Assembly (NCBI GenBank): GCA_049509515.1
Contig: JBEKZV010000034.1
Coordinates: 53,354-117,353, forward strand
Length of the DNA stretch: 64,000 nucleotides
DNA from: JBEKCP01 sp049509515
GTDB lineage: Bacteria > Planctomycetota > Planctomycetia > Pirellulales > Thermoguttaceae
Direction of reading: 5' to 3'
Shown here: piece by piece, positions 9,401-16,425 of the stretch
Layout: every line of letters begins with the position of its first letter
Position numbering within the stretch: the first letter of the stretch is position 1
Notes under the pieces: model-generated
Told to the model about the DNA's origin: nothing
The model's input: the letters and a program-made list of their open reading frames with translations, nothing else
Databases searched by the model: none
Made by a program: the position numbers and the translations under genes

Positions 9401-9893
9401 TGCCGTGCTCCCTGGCGGTCTTCTGAGGATGTGCCGCGGCGGCCCACAAGGCCCGCTCGTTTTCCGCCAGCTTGTACGCTTCCCGCGGCGCCGGCTTTCC
9501 GGTCGCGTCACGCCCCAAGAGCAGGAAGTCGCGGAGGTTTGTCACCAAGACCAGGCCGTACTTGCCGCAGTACCGCTCGACCTGCTGGGACTGGGCGATC
9601 TTCTGCACCACTTCCTTCGGCCCCTTCGCTTCCACCACCCCCCGGGCCGGCGGCTGGCCCGGCTTCGGCTCCGCGCCGCCCTTCTGGAGTTGGTCGGCGG
9701 TGAACAGCCCGGCATCGGGCAGGCCGGCGCCGCGATTGGCCAGGTTGATGACGCACCGGACCTTGGGCTTGAGCGACTTGCCGATCTCGTTGAGCAGGTT
9801 GGACAGGGCCGGGTAGTAGGACGTTTCGGCCACGCCCGCCCCGGTGGAGTGAACGTCGCGAAGCTCAGCCAGATAGGTTTCGAGGGGATCCAT
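6387..9893 (-). CDS. Single-polypeptide restriction-modification enzyme (type IIG / type ISP-like N6-adenine methylase)
   Basis: The product is about 1168 residues from the ATG at 9893 (MDPLETYL). An N-terminal PD-(D/E)xK-like nuclease region shows Pro59-Asp60 and Glu88-Ala-Lys90. The methylase core has FTPREIARY near 348, the SAM motif DPCCGTGTY near 384 and the adenine-methylase motif NPPY near 510. The C-terminal region (WGYSIGGYQVIKKWL) resembles the target-recognition domain of type ISP enzymes such as LlaBIII. No helicase motor motifs were seen, so cleavage would be of the Eco57I-like IIG sort rather than translocating. No separate specificity or nuclease gene is adjacent. A longer reading upstream of 9893 only overlaps the epimerase gene and was rejected. 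Confidence 0.8.
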   Translation of the reverse strand: MDPLETYLAELRDVHSTGAGVAETSYYPALSNLLNEIGKSLKPKVRCVINLANRGAGLPDAGLFTADQLQKGGAEPKPGQPPARGVVEAKGPKEVVQKIAQSQQVERYCGKYGLVLVTNLRDFLLLGRDATGKPAPREAYKLAENERALWAAAAHPQKTAREHGTRFVEYLKRVLLTNAPLTTPQDLAWFLASYARDAKARIESVDLPALAAVRETLEEALGMKFTGEKGEHFFRSTLVQTLFYGVFSAWVVWHQHQPGRSGAFDWHAAEWSLHVPFIRTLYHQIASPDRLGPLGLVEVLDWTATALGRVDRETFFQKFQDEHAVQYFYEPFLEAFDPELRKELGVWFTPREIARYQVARVDTVLREELDIADGLADPNVVVFDPCCGTGTYLVEVLAKIAETLRAQGGDALLASDLKTAAMHRVFGFEILPAPFVVSHLQLGLLLHRLGVPLAADSDERVGVYLTNALTGWEPPKGPQQQFLGLMDELRQERDAAADVKRGRKILVVLGNPPYNAFAGVSPEEEQGLVEPYKEDLNAPVARGGWGIKKFNLDDLYVRFFRLAERRIAEMTGKGVVSFISNFSYLGDPSFVVMRQRFLAEFDKLWLDCMNGDSRETGKVTPDGRPDPSVFSTEYNREGIRVGTAVCVIVRTATRQKKPTVRFRHFWGATKRADLLHSLIAKKIDKTYARAEPRPENRYSFRPSHVEPHYLEWPRVAELCALPPGNGLMEKRGGALIDVDREEVAQRMRAYFDRNYDWNEYLSIAGALAGAQARFDPKSAREKALASESFREDRVVRYALRPFDARWCYYTPVRPIWNEPRPALWAQCWPGNEFLMTRPAGVASPEGVPFCFTRLLGDNDALRGHAYYFPLRIRNGKRLSKKGQHTLFELLGEEAEDAAVANLSQAARDYLAKLSLKDPDTDADTARLPWMHALAIGYSPAYLAENADGVRRDWPRIPLPDSRKTLLESAALGRRVAALLDTESEVPGVTAGKVDPLVRTIGALSRVGGGTLDPDAGDLAVTAGWGHAGKGGVTMPAKGRILDREYDKAEREALAAAAEAGGLSPETALALFGPTTRDVYLNDVAYWKNVPGNVWGYSIGGYQVIKKWLSYREEGLLGRALRTEEAREVTNMARRLAAIILMQPALDENYRRVKAATYVWPTKAYSTST

Positions 9894-9899
9894 GGCGCC

Positions 9900-9905
9900 G
9901 TTGTA
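9900..9905 (-). promoter_or_regulatory. -10 element (TACAAC) six bases before the R-M gene start
   Basis: On the minus strand TACAAC is followed by GGCGCC and then the ATG at 9893. That spacing puts the transcription start at or next to the start codon. No Shine-Dalgarno is visible, so a leaderless mRNA is possible. Confidence 0.4.
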
Positions 9906-9975
9906 CCGCAGCGGGACGGGCACGGCAAGGCAGGGTGCAGGATAGATCGAGCGGAGCGAGCCCCACCCTGCTCTC

Positions 9976-10989
9976 TCACAGCCAGCCGTTCTCCCGGTAC
10001 CACTGGGCGGTTTGCCGCAGGCGCTCGGCGAGCGGGGCGGCGGGGGCGAACCCCAGCTCGTCGGCGGCTGACTGCGGCGAGCAGGTCCACGAGCCGGCGA
10101 GGGCCTCCCGCGCCTTGTCCGGGTTGAAATGTCCCGGGCTGCGGCGGATCCGGGCCCACACCGCGGCCAGGCCGGCAATGGTCCAGACGACCAGCGGGCC
10201 GCTGCGCACGATCCACACGCGGCGGTCGAAGGCCGCGGCAATTCTCCGCCCCAGCTCGGCATAGGTGGGGTCTTCCCCGCAGGCGGCGAAGTAGCAGCCT
10301 TGGGCCGCGGCCGACGGCCCCCGGTCGCCGGCCAGCCGTTTTCCCCGCTCGGAGGCCAGGATCAACAGCCGCACCAGGTCTTCGGCGTGGATCAGCGAAA
10401 CGCGGTGGTCCCGCCAGCTCGGCACGAAGTGCAGGCCGAAGCGTGCGATGGGGCGGAAGACGGGCCACATCGTCGAGTCGGATTCGCCGAACACGATCGC
10501 CGGGCGGACGATTGTCATGGGCACCCGCTGGGCCCAGGCCCGGGCGGCCAACTCCCCGGCCAGTTTGCTCCGCCCATAACGCGAGACGGGGGCCGGCGGA
10601 TCGGACTCGACCCGCGGCTGCCGGCCGTCCGAGGGCCCCGCGGCCGCCAGCGACGAGGCCATCACCAGGACCGGCGGCGAGTCCGGCTGGGCGCAGGCCC
10701 AGGCCACGTTGCGGACCCCCTCCTCGTTGACCCGGTAGAAGTCCGCCCTCCGCCGCGCGAAGAGGCAGCCGGCCAATTGGAAGACGATCTGCTGCGAGCG
10801 GGCCGCCGCGGCCAGCGACTCGCGGTCGGCAAGGTCGCCATACGCCAGCCGGACGTCCCGGGTCTGCAGCCGGGAGAGCCCGGAGGACCTCCGCACCAGG
10901 CACGTCACCTCGTGACCCTGCCCGACAAGGGCCCGCACCAGGTGGGAGCCGATGAATCCGTTCGCTCCTGTGACCAGGACCTTAGCCAT
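9976..10989 (-). CDS. NAD-dependent epimerase/dehydratase (extended SDR)
   Basis: The 337-residue protein opens with the Rossmann motif VTGANGFIGSHL and has the catalytic YGRSK (Tyr-x-x-x-Lys) at mid-length, with a Ser-rich stretch (VMASSLAAAG) before it. This is the extended short-chain dehydrogenase order of sugar-nucleotide epimerases and related reductases. The C-terminal third (FAPAAPLAERLRQTAQWYRENGWL) matches the usual end of such proteins. I took ATG 10989 because the Rossmann strand begins directly after it. The exact substrate is not readable. A TACAAT box lies about 50 bases upstream on the same strand. Confidence 0.85.
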   Translation of the reverse strand: MAKVLVTGANGFIGSHLVRALVGQGHEVTCLVRRSSGLSRLQTRDVRLAYGDLADRESLAAAARSQQIVFQLAGCLFARRRADFYRVNEEGVRNVAWACAQPDSPPVLVMASSLAAAGPSDGRQPRVESDPPAPVSRYGRSKLAGELAARAWAQRVPMTIVRPAIVFGESDSTMWPVFRPIARFGLHFVPSWRDHRVSLIHAEDLVRLLILASERGKRLAGDRGPSAAAQGCYFAACGEDPTYAELGRRIAAAFDRRVWIVRSGPLVVWTIAGLAAVWARIRRSPGHFNPDKAREALAGSWTCSPQSAADELGFAPAAPLAERLRQTAQWYRENGWL

Positions 10990-11038
10990 GAGGATCGGTG
11001 TGCAGGCAGGTTGTGGGGGGGCGGCCAAAGGCCCATCT

Positions 11039-11044
11039 ATTGTA
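11039..11044 (-). promoter_or_regulatory. -10-like TACAAT upstream of the epimerase gene
   Basis: Minus-strand TACAAT followed by AGATGG lies about 50 bases before the ATG at 10989. It is one of several TACAAT elements in the window, all upstream of starts. Confidence 0.4.
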
Positions 11045-11080
11045 CATTTCGGGCGTGCCCAGGGAGAGGGATTAGGCAAT

Positions 11081-11130
11081 GGGCAGTGGGCAGTGGGCGG
11101 TGGGCAGTGAGCAGTGGGCAGTGAGCAGAG
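11081..11130. repeat. Short-word array (GGGCAGTG / GAGCAGTG)
   Basis: Seven or so imperfect copies of an 8-base word, GGGCAGTG with G/A and T/C variants, in the gap before the duplicated acetyltransferase gene. No protein or RNA is evident. A second word array (TTCATCCTTCATCCTTTATCC) follows at about 11195-11217. Confidence 0.7.
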
Positions 11131-11287
11131 AGGCGAGAAGGTGAGAAGGGCGTCAAAAGCGGGGATCTACTCCCAAATCCCCAGTCCCCGCGGTTCATCC
11201 TTCATCCTTTATCCTCCCTCCTTGGTGCCCCCACTGCCCGCCGACTCGCGTGGGGTGGCTTGACGGCCAGCGAGGAGAGCAGGTAAC

Positions 11288-13627
11288 ATGACTGGCCCCA
11301 TGTCCGACTTGGTCGTCAAGCCCGTCGCCACTCGCTCCGAACGCAAAGCGTTCCTCGGGCTCCCGTGGCGGCTGTACCAAGGCGACCCGAACTGGATTCC
11401 CCCCCTGCGGGAGCATCAGGAGGAGATGGTCGGCTACCGCCCGCATCCCTTCTATGATCGCAACCGGATCCAGACGTTCCTGGCCTACCGTGGGGGCCGG
11501 CCGTGCGGGCGGATCGCGGCCATCTTGAACTACGACTATATCGAGCGGCACAACGATCTGCGGGGGTTCTTCGGGTTTTTCGAGTGCGTGGACGACGCCG
11601 AGGCGGCCCACGCACTGTTGGGGGCGGTCGGCGACTGGTTCGCCGGCCAGGGGATCTTCAAGCTCCGCGGCCCGATGAACCCGTCGGTGAACTACGAGAT
11701 GGGTCTGTTGGTCGACGGGTTCGATTCGCCCGCCACCTTCATGATGAGCTACAACCCGCCTTTCTACGGGGGGCTGTTGGAGAGTTACGGGTTCCGCAAG
11801 TCGCAGGACATGTACGCCTATTTGGGCCACGTGTCGATGATGCCGACGGTGCTGGCGAGGTTCGCCCGGCTGACCGAGCAGATCATCGAGCGGCTGGGCG
11901 TCCGGGTGCGGTCGCTGGATCGCGCGCACTTCTACGCGGACGTCAAGGAGTTCCTGTCGATCTACAACCGCGCGCTGGGCCCGAGCTGGAGCTTCGCGCC
12001 GATGTCCCAGCGCGAGGTGGAGCACACCGCCGCGGGGCTGCGGCATCTGATCGTGCCGGAACTGGCCGTTGCCGTGGAGATCGGCGGCCGGATGGTGGGC
12101 GCGTGCTTCGGCCTGCCCGACTACAACCCGCGGATCCGCCAGATCGACGGCCGGCTGTACCCCTTCGGCTTCATCCGCCTGCTCCGCAAGCGGCAACAGA
12201 TCAAGCGGCTCCGGGTGATCGCGGCCGCCGTGCTGCCGGAGTACCAGTTGCAAGGGCTGGGGCTGGCGCTGATGCACGGCATCGTCCCCAAGACCGTCGA
12301 GTGGGGGACCGAGGAGTGCGAGTTCTCCTGGGTGCTGGAGTCGAACACCTTGTCCCGGGGCAGCCTCGAGAAGGGCGGGGTGAAGATCGCCAAGACCTAC
12401 CGGGTTTACGACCTGGACCGGGCCCCTGTCGAGGCGGCGGCCGCCCACCGCCGCCGTGCCCGCGAGGCGCGGGTTGCGCCGCGGGGCCCGCTGGAAATCC
12501 GGCCCGTCGAATCCCGCCGCGACCTCAAGAGGTTCCTCGAGGTCCCCCGGCACATCTATGCCGACGATCCGCAATGGGTCTGCCCGCTCTTTCTGGAGCA
12601 GAAGGAGTTCCTCGACCGCCGCCATCCCTTCTACCTGCACGGCGAGGCAACCCAATTCATCGCCCTCCGCGACGGCGTGCCGCGCGGGCGGATCCTGGTC
12701 AGCGACGACCCGCGCTACAACGCCCGCCACGCGAGCAACATCGGTTGCTTCGGCATGTTCGAGTCCGAGGACAACCCCGAGACAACCGCCGGCCTGCTGG
12801 ACGCCGCCGCCGGATGGCTGCGGGCCCGCGGCCGCTCGACGATCCAGGGGCCGATCGACTACTCGCTGAACTACCCCGCCGGGCTGCTGGTGGCAGGCTT
12901 TCACACCCCCCCGCGGATCATGGGGAACCACAATCCGCCTTACTATGCCGCCCTGTTGGAGGCGTGGGGACTGGCGAAAATCAAGGATCTCTATAGCTGG
13001 TGGTTCGTCGATCCCCGTGACATGACCACCCGGTGGGGCCAGTTGGCCGAGCGGATCGAGCGCCGCGGGGAGACCATCGTCCGGCCGTTCCGCAAGAGCG
13101 ACTTCCAGGCGGAGGTCCAACGCTGCATGGTCGTCTATAACGGCGCGATGGCGAACAACTGGGGCTTCATCGACGTGACGGACGCCGAATTCCATTACCT
13201 GGCCGGCCGGATGGCCCACCTGGGCGACCCCAACCTGGTCTTTCTGGCCGAGGTCGGGGGGGAGCCGGTCGGGTTCGCGATCACCCTGCCCGACATCAAC
13301 GAGGCGATCCAGCCGCTCGGCGGGCGGCTGGTCCGGTACGGCATGCCCTGGAACCTCGTCCGCTTCCTGTGGCGGAAGCGCCACATCAAGACCGCCCGCA
13401 TGGTCGTCCTCGTCGTCCTCCCGCAGTATCGCCGGCGGGGTATCGCCGAGACGCTGATCTACCACACCCTCCAGTACGGAAAGGACCGGCTCGGCTTCAC
13501 CGGCGCGGAACTCGGTTGGACGCTGGAGGACAACGAGGCGGTCAGCCGGACCATCGAGGCTGTGGGTGGCAAGCGATACAAGACCTACCGGATCTATCAG
13601 AAGGAACTCGGGCCGGCGAGTCCGTGA
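11288..13627 (+). CDS. Tandemly duplicated YghO-like GNAT-fold protein
   Basis: The 779-residue protein consists of two homologous halves (about residues 6-385 and 398-778) joined by an Ala/Arg-rich linker. Each half repeats the same landmarks: Tyr-x-x-Asp-Pro-x-Trp (LYQGDPNWIPPL / IYADDPQWVCPL), HPFY, GPMNPSVNYEMGLLVDGF versus GPIDYSLNYPAGLLVAGF, NPPFYGGLLE versus NPPYYAALLE, and a GNAT-like end with QLQGLG versus RRRGIA plus NxxSRG/NEAVSR. Single-copy members of this family are about 380 residues and are called putative acetyltransferases (YghO type) of unknown substrate. The fused double copy is unusual. The alternative start Met5 (11300) is possible. Confidence 0.75.
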   Translation: MTGPMSDLVVKPVATRSERKAFLGLPWRLYQGDPNWIPPLREHQEEMVGYRPHPFYDRNRIQTFLAYRGGRPCGRIAAILNYDYIERHNDLRGFFGFFECVDDAEAAHALLGAVGDWFAGQGIFKLRGPMNPSVNYEMGLLVDGFDSPATFMMSYNPPFYGGLLESYGFRKSQDMYAYLGHVSMMPTVLARFARLTEQIIERLGVRVRSLDRAHFYADVKEFLSIYNRALGPSWSFAPMSQREVEHTAAGLRHLIVPELAVAVEIGGRMVGACFGLPDYNPRIRQIDGRLYPFGFIRLLRKRQQIKRLRVIAAAVLPEYQLQGLGLALMHGIVPKTVEWGTEECEFSWVLESNTLSRGSLEKGGVKIAKTYRVYDLDRAPVEAAAAHRRRAREARVAPRGPLEIRPVESRRDLKRFLEVPRHIYADDPQWVCPLFLEQKEFLDRRHPFYLHGEATQFIALRDGVPRGRILVSDDPRYNARHASNIGCFGMFESEDNPETTAGLLDAAAGWLRARGRSTIQGPIDYSLNYPAGLLVAGFHTPPRIMGNHNPPYYAALLEAWGLAKIKDLYSWWFVDPRDMTTRWGQLAERIERRGETIVRPFRKSDFQAEVQRCMVVYNGAMANNWGFIDVTDAEFHYLAGRMAHLGDPNLVFLAEVGGEPVGFAITLPDINEAIQPLGGRLVRYGMPWNLVRFLWRKRHIKTARMVVLVVLPQYRRRGIAETLIYHTLQYGKDRLGFTGAELGWTLEDNEAVSRTIEAVGGKRYKTYRIYQKELGPASP

Positions 13628-13697
13628 CCGGGCAGGTTGTTGCCCCTCGTGCCCGGGAAATCGATGGCCAAGCCACGTTTCCGTCTGCCTTCGCCGT

Positions 13698-15047
13698 TCA
13701 CAGTGCCCGCGTCATGCCGGGGATGGCCACCGGGTAGCGGCCCTGGGCGTCGGGCACGACCGGCGCGGGCGAGTCCATGGTCATCGTGTCCAGGCCGGGG
13801 GCCAGCACCAGCGGCGAGGCCATGGCCTGCTCCCAGGTGACCTCCTTGCCCGACTCCGCCGCCATGCGGCCCAGGATGCCGGTCATCGCGGCGTAGGCGC
13901 ACCGCTCGGCCTCGTTGTAGGGCTTGTCCTGGCGGATCGCCGCGAACAAGAGGTCGTGCTCGGTCTGGTAGTGATTACAGCCCGGTCCCTTGTAGTCCCA
14001 GATCACCTGCTCCTTGGCCGGATGGTATCCCTTGAAGATCTGCGGACGGCTGACGCCTTCGCCCAGGACTGCCGAACCCTTCGCGCCGTGGATCACGTCG
14101 CCGAAGAAGCCCCACGTGCCGTCCATGTGCCGTCCCTGTGCGAACAGCCGCGTGCCGTCGGCAAACGAGTACTCGACCGCGTAGTGGTCGAAGAGCTGGT
14201 CGGGGGCGTTGCGGGCCTGCCGGCCCCCTTGCCCTTGGGCCGAAACCGGCCAACCCCCCTTGACCCAGCAGCACACGTCGAGATTGTGGATCAGCCAGTC
14301 CAGCAGGAAGCTGCCGTTGAGCCAGGTGAAGCAGGAGTAGTTCTTGATCTGCAGGGCCATTTCGCTTTCGCCGGCGCCGCGGGCCGCGAAGCCCACCGGC
14401 CCGTGCTCCCGGTACGCCCAGCAAGTGATTACCTCGCCGATCAGGCCGTTGTGGATCTGCTGGACGGCCTCTTCCAGCGGGCGGTAGTGGCGGGACATGA
14501 GGCCGCCGGCGATCTTGAGGTTCTTCTTGGCGGCCTCGGCCCCGGCCCGCAGCACGCGGTGCACCCCGGGGGCGTCCACGGCGAAGGATTTCTCCATGAA
14601 GACGTTGCGCCCTTGGGCCACCGCGTATTCCACGTGCAGTGGCCGGAATCCCGGCGGCGTGGCCAGCAGCACGACGTCGCCGGGCCCCAGCGCGTCGATC
14701 GCCTTCCGGTAGCCGTCCATCCCCAGGAACTGCCGCTCCGGCGGGACGTCGACCTGCTTGGCGAACCGGCCGGACAGGTGCCCGAGGCTGCCCTTCAGGC
14801 GGTGCGGGAAGACATCGGCCATGGCCCACAGTTTCGTGGGCCCTTGGGTTGACAGGGCTTCGGCGGCGGCCCCGGTCCCCCGCCCCCCGCAACCCACCAG
14901 GGCAATCTTGATCGTGTTCTGCTCGCCGGCGTACGCGCGGGCGGTCAACTGACCCGCCAGCGCCGCGGCCGCCAGGGCACTGGTGGACCGCTGTAGAAAC
15001 TCTCGACGCGAGGAAGCCGTGCCGCCACGTTGACCCTTAGCGCTCAT
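13698..15047 (-). CDS. Tat-exported Gfo/Idh/MocA-family oxidoreductase
   Basis: The product is 449 residues from ATG 15047, which follows AAAGGG. The N-terminus has a twin-arginine signal, SSRREFLQRSTSALAAAAL, then the NAD(P)-binding IALVGCGGRGTG, followed by the family's VLLATPPGFRPLHVEYAV and EKSFAVDAPG with the conserved Glu-Lys. Such exported planctomycete proteins probably oxidise or rearrange sugars in the periplasm-like compartment, with a pre-bound cofactor. A start 11 codons upstream would bury the Tat motif and is less likely. It is transcribed divergently from the TPM-domain gene. Confidence 0.85.
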   Translation of the reverse strand: MSAKGQRGGTASSRREFLQRSTSALAAAALAGQLTARAYAGEQNTIKIALVGCGGRGTGAAAEALSTQGPTKLWAMADVFPHRLKGSLGHLSGRFAKQVDVPPERQFLGMDGYRKAIDALGPGDVVLLATPPGFRPLHVEYAVAQGRNVFMEKSFAVDAPGVHRVLRAGAEAAKKNLKIAGGLMSRHYRPLEEAVQQIHNGLIGEVITCWAYREHGPVGFAARGAGESEMALQIKNYSCFTWLNGSFLLDWLIHNLDVCCWVKGGWPVSAQGQGGRQARNAPDQLFDHYAVEYSFADGTRLFAQGRHMDGTWGFFGDVIHGAKGSAVLGEGVSRPQIFKGYHPAKEQVIWDYKGPGCNHYQTEHDLLFAAIRQDKPYNEAERCAYAAMTGILGRMAAESGKEVTWEQAMASPLVLAPGLDTMTMDSPAPVVPDAQGRYPVAIPGMTRAL

Positions 15048-15134
15048 GGCAAACCCTTTCGATTGCGAAAAAAGGGACAATTCTCACTTGCCGAACAACG
15101 CGGACCGGCATTATTGTGATCGGCGGCCGGGGCG

Positions 15135-15162
15135 TTGTCAATCTGGGAGGATTTGCTAGAAT
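15135..15162 (+). promoter_or_regulatory. Sigma-70-like promoter of the TPM-domain gene
   Basis: TTGTCA (15135-15140), a 16-base spacer, then TAGAAT (15157-15162). An AGGAG Shine-Dalgarno and the ATG at 15205 follow. This is the best-formed -35/-10 pair in the window. Confidence 0.55.
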
Positions 15163-15204
15163 TCCCGGCGACGACCCCTTTACATCGCTGTCAGGAGATG
15201 TCCC

Positions 15205-16275
15205 ATGTCTTTGTCTCGCTGGCTGTTGGGTTCCGTAGTGCTGGTGGGTGCTATCGGCATGGCCTGGCCGGCGGCGGCGGCCGTGGCCCGGGTGAATGAC
15301 GAGGCCAAGCTGTTCTCCCCGGAGGAGGTCAACCGGGCGGACGAGAAAATCCGCGAAATCTCCCGCCAGTTCCAAAGGGACCTGGCCATCGACACGCTGG
15401 AGGGCATCCCGGCCGATATGCAGGCGCAGTTCGAGCAGTCCGGAAAGGCGAAGTTCTTCCGCGACTGGGCCGTTCGCCGGGCGGAGGCCGCGGGCGTGAA
15501 GGGGATCTATGTCCTGATCTCGAAGACCCCGGGCCACCTGGAGATCATCGTGGACCGGGCGACCCGGCAGCGCGCGTTCACCGCCGACGACCGTGACAGC
15601 CTGGCCAAGGACATGTTGTCGCTGCTGAAGGAGAAACGGTACGACGCGGCGTTGGCAAAGGCCGTGAATTTCGTCGAGTCGCGGTTGCGGGACCACCAGG
15701 GCCGCGCGGGGGCCCCTCTCCCGGCCCAGCCGCATCCCGGCGGGGCCGCTCCGGTCCTGCCCCAACCCGGCGGCGCCGCCCCGAACGCGGCAGACTCCTC
15801 TCCGCTGCTCGGCTGGATCTGCCTGGGGGTAGTGGGCCTCCTGGCCGTGTGGCTTGTTTTCGCGGTCGTGCGGATGCTCTTCGGCGGCGGGCGGAGCTAC
15901 GGCCCGGGCGGCGCCGGCCCGGGCGGATACGGCCCCGGTTACGGCGGGGGCGGGGGCGGCGGCGGCTTCTTGTCGTCGATGCTCGGCGGGCTGTTCGGCG
16001 CGGCGGCGGGCAACTGGATGTATGACTCCTTCCGCGGCAGCCGGGGATCTGGAGGGGCTTGGGGCGGCGGCGGGCCGCTGGGGTCCGGCAATGCAGGCTC
16101 GTCACCGGAGTCCGGCGCCGGAGATTTCAGCGGCGACGCCGGCGGCGGCGGCGATTTCGGCGGCGATGCCGGCGGTGGGGGCGGGGACTTCGGCGGTGGC
16201 GGCGGCGGCGGCGATTTCGGCGGTGGGGGCGGCGGCGGCGATTTCGGCGGTGGGGGCGGCGGCGGCGATTTCTGA
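15205..16275 (+). CDS. TPM-domain (YgcG-like) secreted membrane protein with Gly-rich tail
   Basis: The 356-residue protein has a signal peptide (1-25), then a TPM domain (RVNDEAKLFSPEEVNRADEK ... VKGIYVLISKTP, about 28-165), a Pro/Ala linker, one strong transmembrane helix (LLGWICLGVVGLLAVWLVFA, about 195-215) and a Gly/Asp/Phe-rich C-terminus. The family (also DUF477) includes proteins tied to photosystem repair in plants and to membranes in bacteria; the bacterial role is unsettled. The tail is encoded by 27-base tandem units and may vary in length between strains. The start is supported by AGGAG eight bases upstream. Confidence 0.8.
   Translation: MSLSRWLLGSVVLVGAIGMAWPAAAAVARVNDEAKLFSPEEVNRADEKIREISRQFQRDLAIDTLEGIPADMQAQFEQSGKAKFFRDWAVRRAEAAGVKGIYVLISKTPGHLEIIVDRATRQRAFTADDRDSLAKDMLSLLKEKRYDAALAKAVNFVESRLRDHQGRAGAPLPAQPHPGGAAPVLPQPGGAAPNAADSSPLLGWICLGVVGLLAVWLVFAVVRMLFGGGRSYGPGGAGPGGYGPGYGGGGGGGGFLSSMLGGLFGAAAGNWMYDSFRGSRGSGGAWGGGGPLGSGNAGSSPESGAGDFSGDAGGGGDFGGDAGGGGGDFGGGGGGGDFGGGGGGGDFGGGGGGGDF
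16195..16275. repeat. 27-base in-frame tandem repeat (about three units)
   Basis: GATTTCGGCGGTGGGGGCGG recurs with a period of 27 bases (GATTTC at 16213, 16240 and 16267). Each unit encodes Asp-Phe plus seven Gly at the end of the TPM protein. Shorter related units lie just upstream. Confidence 0.85.
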
Positions 16276-16290
16276 CGAGCGTGCAGAAAA

Positions 16291-16373
16291 GTAGGGTGGG
16301 TCGAGCGCAGCGAGCCCTACCATCTTTCGGCCGAATTCTTGTGGTGGGGCTCGCTGCGCTCGACCCACCCTAC
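16291..16373. repeat. GTAGGGTGGG-family inverted repeat, copy 2
   Basis: Left arm GTAGGGTGGGTCGAGCGCAG, right arm CTGCGCTCGACCCACCCTAC, with about 40 bases between that contain CGAATTCTTG, also present in copies 3 (inverted) and 4. It occupies most of the gap between the TPM gene and the metH/metF-like gene. Confidence 0.9.
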
Positions 16374-16425
16374 CATCTCTTGATTCTGCGTCCATCTGCG
16401 TTCATCCGCGGCTCTCTCCCCGACC

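Noticed and set aside
9894..10262. N-terminal extension of the R-M protein
   Set aside because: It is only the wrong-frame reading of the epimerase gene; the ATG at 9893 has a -10 box and starts the recognisable domain.
13627..13660. Intrinsic terminator CCGGGCA...TGCCCGG after the double acetyltransferase gene
   Set aside because: There is a hairpin but no T-tract on either strand, so it was not called a terminator.
16300..16425. SAM or cobalamin riboswitch before the homocysteine methyltransferase fusion
   Set aside because: The space is taken up by the inverted-repeat copy 2; no aptamer motif was seen.
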